Assembly (NCBI RefSeq): GCF_026230105.1
Contig: NC_079477.1
Location: forward strand, 873,001 to 937,000
Length of the DNA stretch: 64,000 bases
Direction of reading: 5' to 3'
Origin: Diorhabda sublineata
Taxonomy: Eukaryota; Arthropoda; Insecta; Coleoptera; Chrysomelidae
Part shown: piece by piece, positions 62,081 to 64,000 of the stretch
Position numbering within the stretch: position 1 is the stretch's first letter
Layout of the letters: each line of letters begins with the position of its first letter
Position numbers and translations under genes: made by a program
Notes under the pieces: generated by a model
Told to the model about the DNA's origin: nothing
Seen by the model: only the letters and a program-made list of their open reading frames with translations
Database searches by the model: none

Positions 62081-62797
62081 TAAAGCTAATGAAAGATTTG
62101 TGGAGAGAGATTATCGAAAAACTACGAAAAAAGACTTAAAGATTAAGATACGAAAAAAATTATCAACTAAATTTCGTTATCAATAAAACAGTAATGGAAG
62201 AAATCATTCGTTAAGCTGATATCACAGAAAAAATGTACAAAAAGTTTATCATATTCCTATCACATAGCATGCCAGAGCATTACATTTATTTATAAAGCTA
62301 AGGATCAAAGAATATGTGCAAACTAAAATTTAAATTTCTTTTTTCAGTCTTATATACATCAAAATTGACACTTTTCGGCCTATGCTTTACAAAAAACAAT
62401 ACGACGATCGTATTATTTTAAGTTGAAGCGAAAAAGCATAACTAAACTAAAAAAAATTAAAGCTCCGAATTTATCACAGATAAAAATATTTAAAACTAAT
62501 TAAAGCCAAGTTTTAAAAATTTCAAAGCATCGTTTAAAGCTTGAGCAAAAGTTAAAGGTGTCGAAAAAAAATGTACAAAAAATAAACAAGCGGTTGTAAG
62601 CTATTTTAAAAAAAATTTTATCACAGATTTAACCTACACTAATATCACAATATATTTTACTTAAAATTATTGAATATTGCACGTATTGAAATTGCACTTT
62701 TAAAAAGTCAGCTTAACCAAAATATATATATATATATAAAAAAAAAAGATCAATAGCTCGGAAAACCATAATATTAATCTAACCTAACTGGAAGACA
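62081..62797 (-). promoter_or_regulatory. 3'UTR with five K boxes, four Brd boxes and one GY box
   Basis: On the minus strand: Brd boxes AGCTTTA at 62081-62087, 62293-62299, 62458-62464 and 62535-62541; K boxes TGTGAT at 62221-62226, 62259-62264, 62473-62478, 62620-62625 and 62644-62649 (three extended to CTGTGAT); and a GY box GTCTTCCA at 62790-62797. With base composition near 68 % A+T I would expect well under one of each in this length. The set is the hallmark of Bearded-family and E(spl) 3'UTRs and predicts regulation by miR-4/79, miR-2-family and miR-7. Confidence 0.9.
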
Positions 62798-62866
62798 TTG
62801 ATTACTTCTCATGCAAACTAAATTTATCCTAACCCTACTTTTAAAACTATACTAAAATTAAACATC

Positions 62867-63239
62867 TTACAATTTTCCAAGTTCTAAAAGTTCGTTAACC
62901 AAATTTTCATTAATTTCGTTATCGTTAAAAGTAGAATACGAAATACTCCGTATTATTCCAGCAGTTGAACCGGAATCAAAAGTAACCAGAGACGTATTTT
63001 CCTCAGAAATTTCCGCAAATTTATCCCAGAAGTTATTCAAATTGACTCTAGCGCTAGGAACTATTTTTCGCGAAAGCTTAGGTTTCAGAAGCTGTAAATA
63101 AAAAAAAAAATCCATCAGCTAACGTACTAAAATTAATCTACAAACTCGTATTTAAAAATATATTATTTACCTCTCGTTGTTGTCGTCTATACGGCGATTT
63201 AATTTTATTCATCTCGATTAACTTGTTGCAGAGACACAT
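62867..63239 (-). CDS. Bearded-like family protein, two exons
   Basis: Coding exons 63171-63239 and 62867-63091 with a 79-bp intron (donor GAG|GTAAATA, acceptor TTTTTTTATTTACAG|CTT). Both exons are in phase 0 and the joined product is 97 residues. ATG at 63239 is in AAAAATG context. Residues 11-39 are strongly basic (Y-R-R-Q-Q-R-E at 17-23), followed by a possible amphipathic stretch. The C-terminus, 78-93, reads F-N-D-N-E-I-N-E-N-L-V-N-E-L-L-E. This aligns with residues 58-72 of the m4/malpha-type protein at 7005-7484 and carries the same N-L-x-N-E Neuralized-binding core. The PVHFART and DRWAQA modules are absent, as in short Brd-type proteins. The 3'UTR boxes independently place it in this family. 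An intron is unusual: Drosophila members are intronless. The protein match alone is modest; with the 3'UTR I am fairly confident. Confidence 0.8.
63092..63170 (-). other. Intron of the second Bearded-like gene
   Basis: 79 bp, GT-AG, donor GTAAATA, T-rich tract of about 11 bases before TTTACAG. The unspliced reading hits a stop two codons after exon 1, so splicing is required for the full protein. Confidence 0.75.
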
Positions 63240-63370
63240 TTTTCCAAAACAGAAATCAGCTGATTGTCAAATTACGACGTAATATATTCACGACGTACCG
63301 AAAACTCACAGTACGACTAACTTTAAGTTAAGTTCGAAGGGTGAATGTGCCCAAATGGTACAGCTCGTAG

Positions 63371-63378
63371 TTTATATA
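63371..63378 (-). promoter_or_regulatory. TATA box of the second Bearded-like gene
   Basis: TATATAAA on the minus strand; the predicted start is near 63345, giving a 5'UTR of about 105 nt. CpG-containing DNA surrounds it (63400-63500). I find no YGTGRGAA Su(H) site or RCAGSTG E-box between 63240 and the window end. Confidence 0.55.
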
Positions 63379-63399
63379 AGCGACTCGTATCTGATATTC

Positions 63400-64000
63400 G
63401 ATCCGCGCATGTACGATTTTTAGCGCGCGTTATACACGCGACTGAAAAGGCGTACGCTTAGCCCAAGCCAAAGATATAGCCCCGTCCTTTTCCGTCACGT
63501 TCACCAGTTATAGTACAGACAAATTTTCGAAATTATATAAACATTTATCAATATAAATACATTTGTATTATTAATAACCGAACAAAACAGAAGCGTATAA
63601 TCAAAGATATGATAATAAGAATCGATTTACGTCTAAACCAAGTTGCAACACTGAGGAATTGAAGGTACTCAAATTGGGGCCCAAAATTTCCCAATCGACA
63701 TATTTTAAGCTTCCCTATACGCATCTGTTCTATGTTAGGTTTTAGACGGGACATACTGTATATATATCATCGCAAAAAATGTTTTCTCAAATCAGAATAT
63801 TATTACTATAACTGTATCACTTGAAATATAAAATAACTAAATTTTTAAATAGTTGGCAACGCTGTGTCAATCGTAAAATTAAATTCCCCGCTTAAATGTC
63901 TAAATCTTGAAATATTTTCCTTGGAGTTTTCAAATTTTAAATCAAATCGGAATGTTCTACATTCTACATTTTTTTACCCTGTATAATATCTTTATCACCT
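63400..64000. other. Upstream region of the second Bearded-like gene
   Basis: CpG-rich patch at about 63400-63500 (GCGCGCG, ACACGCG), then AT-rich DNA. An ACCCTGTATAATATC near 63978 resembles the CCCTGTATA ends of the TIR element family at 54059, so a further element may begin at the window edge. Confidence 0.35.

Noticed and set aside
62867..63115. Single-exon reading of the second Bearded-like gene starting at M-D-F-F-F-Y-L
   Set aside because: That start lies in the T-rich tract just before a perfect splice acceptor; the spliced model gives a better N-terminus and a TATA box at a sensible distance.

Overview
The window looks like an AT-rich insect genome. Evidence for insect: a Bearded-family gene of the Enhancer-of-split type with insect microRNA target boxes, decayed mariner transposons, and short TTAGG-type (CCTAA) repeats. 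A beetle would fit, but the order cannot be fixed from this sequence. Protein-coding content is very low. By my count about half of the 64 kb is tandem repeat, in roughly a dozen unrelated families with monomers of about 31, 41, 113, 141, 182, 195, 264, 265 (two families), 306, 333, 407 and 497 bp.

Two genes are well supported, both on the minus strand and about 55 kb apart. The first (7005-7484) is an intronless E(spl) m4/malpha-type Bearded family member with a compact Notch-response promoter: TATA box, initiator, a paired Su(H) site and a proneural E-box. Its 3'UTR carries GY, Brd and K boxes. The second (coding exons 62867-63091 and 63171-63239) is a spliced, shorter Bearded-like gene. 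It keeps the basic N-terminal half and the N-L-x-N-E Neuralized-binding motif but lacks the C-terminal modules. Its 3'UTR holds five K boxes, four Brd boxes and one GY box. Both products are expected to antagonise the ubiquitin ligase Neuralized and so tune Delta/Notch signalling. Both mRNAs are expected to be repressed by the miR-2/K-box, miR-4/79 (Brd-box) and miR-7 (GY-box) families.

Layout: 1-3780, 41-bp satellite; 3781-4944, single-copy DNA with a possible Su(H)/E-box enhancer; 4945-6275 and 7918-9792, the same 265-bp satellite on both sides of the first gene; 9793-12615, single-copy DNA with a mariner relic; 12616-14070, 31-bp repeat; 16100-23260, 141-bp satellite with long open frames; 24852-27870, 264-bp satellite; 27871-36400, sparse DNA with transposon relics and two weak coding candidates; 36401-38330, a 497-bp repeat with a palindromic head; 38703-39610, a large inverted-repeat element; 39845-40195, a LINE relic; 43130-44850, 113-bp satellite; 45578-48925, 265-bp satellite (second family); 50110-51775, 182-bp satellite; 54059-55608, a TIR element filled with a 306-bp repeat; 56541-57850, a 195-bp repeat with a palindromic head; 58040-58345, mariner relics; 58995-59720, two GC-rich TIR elements; 62010-63380, the second Bearded-type gene.

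Outside the two genes most open frames are short, lack ATG starts, or are by-products of stop-free repeat monomers. I do not treat them as genes.
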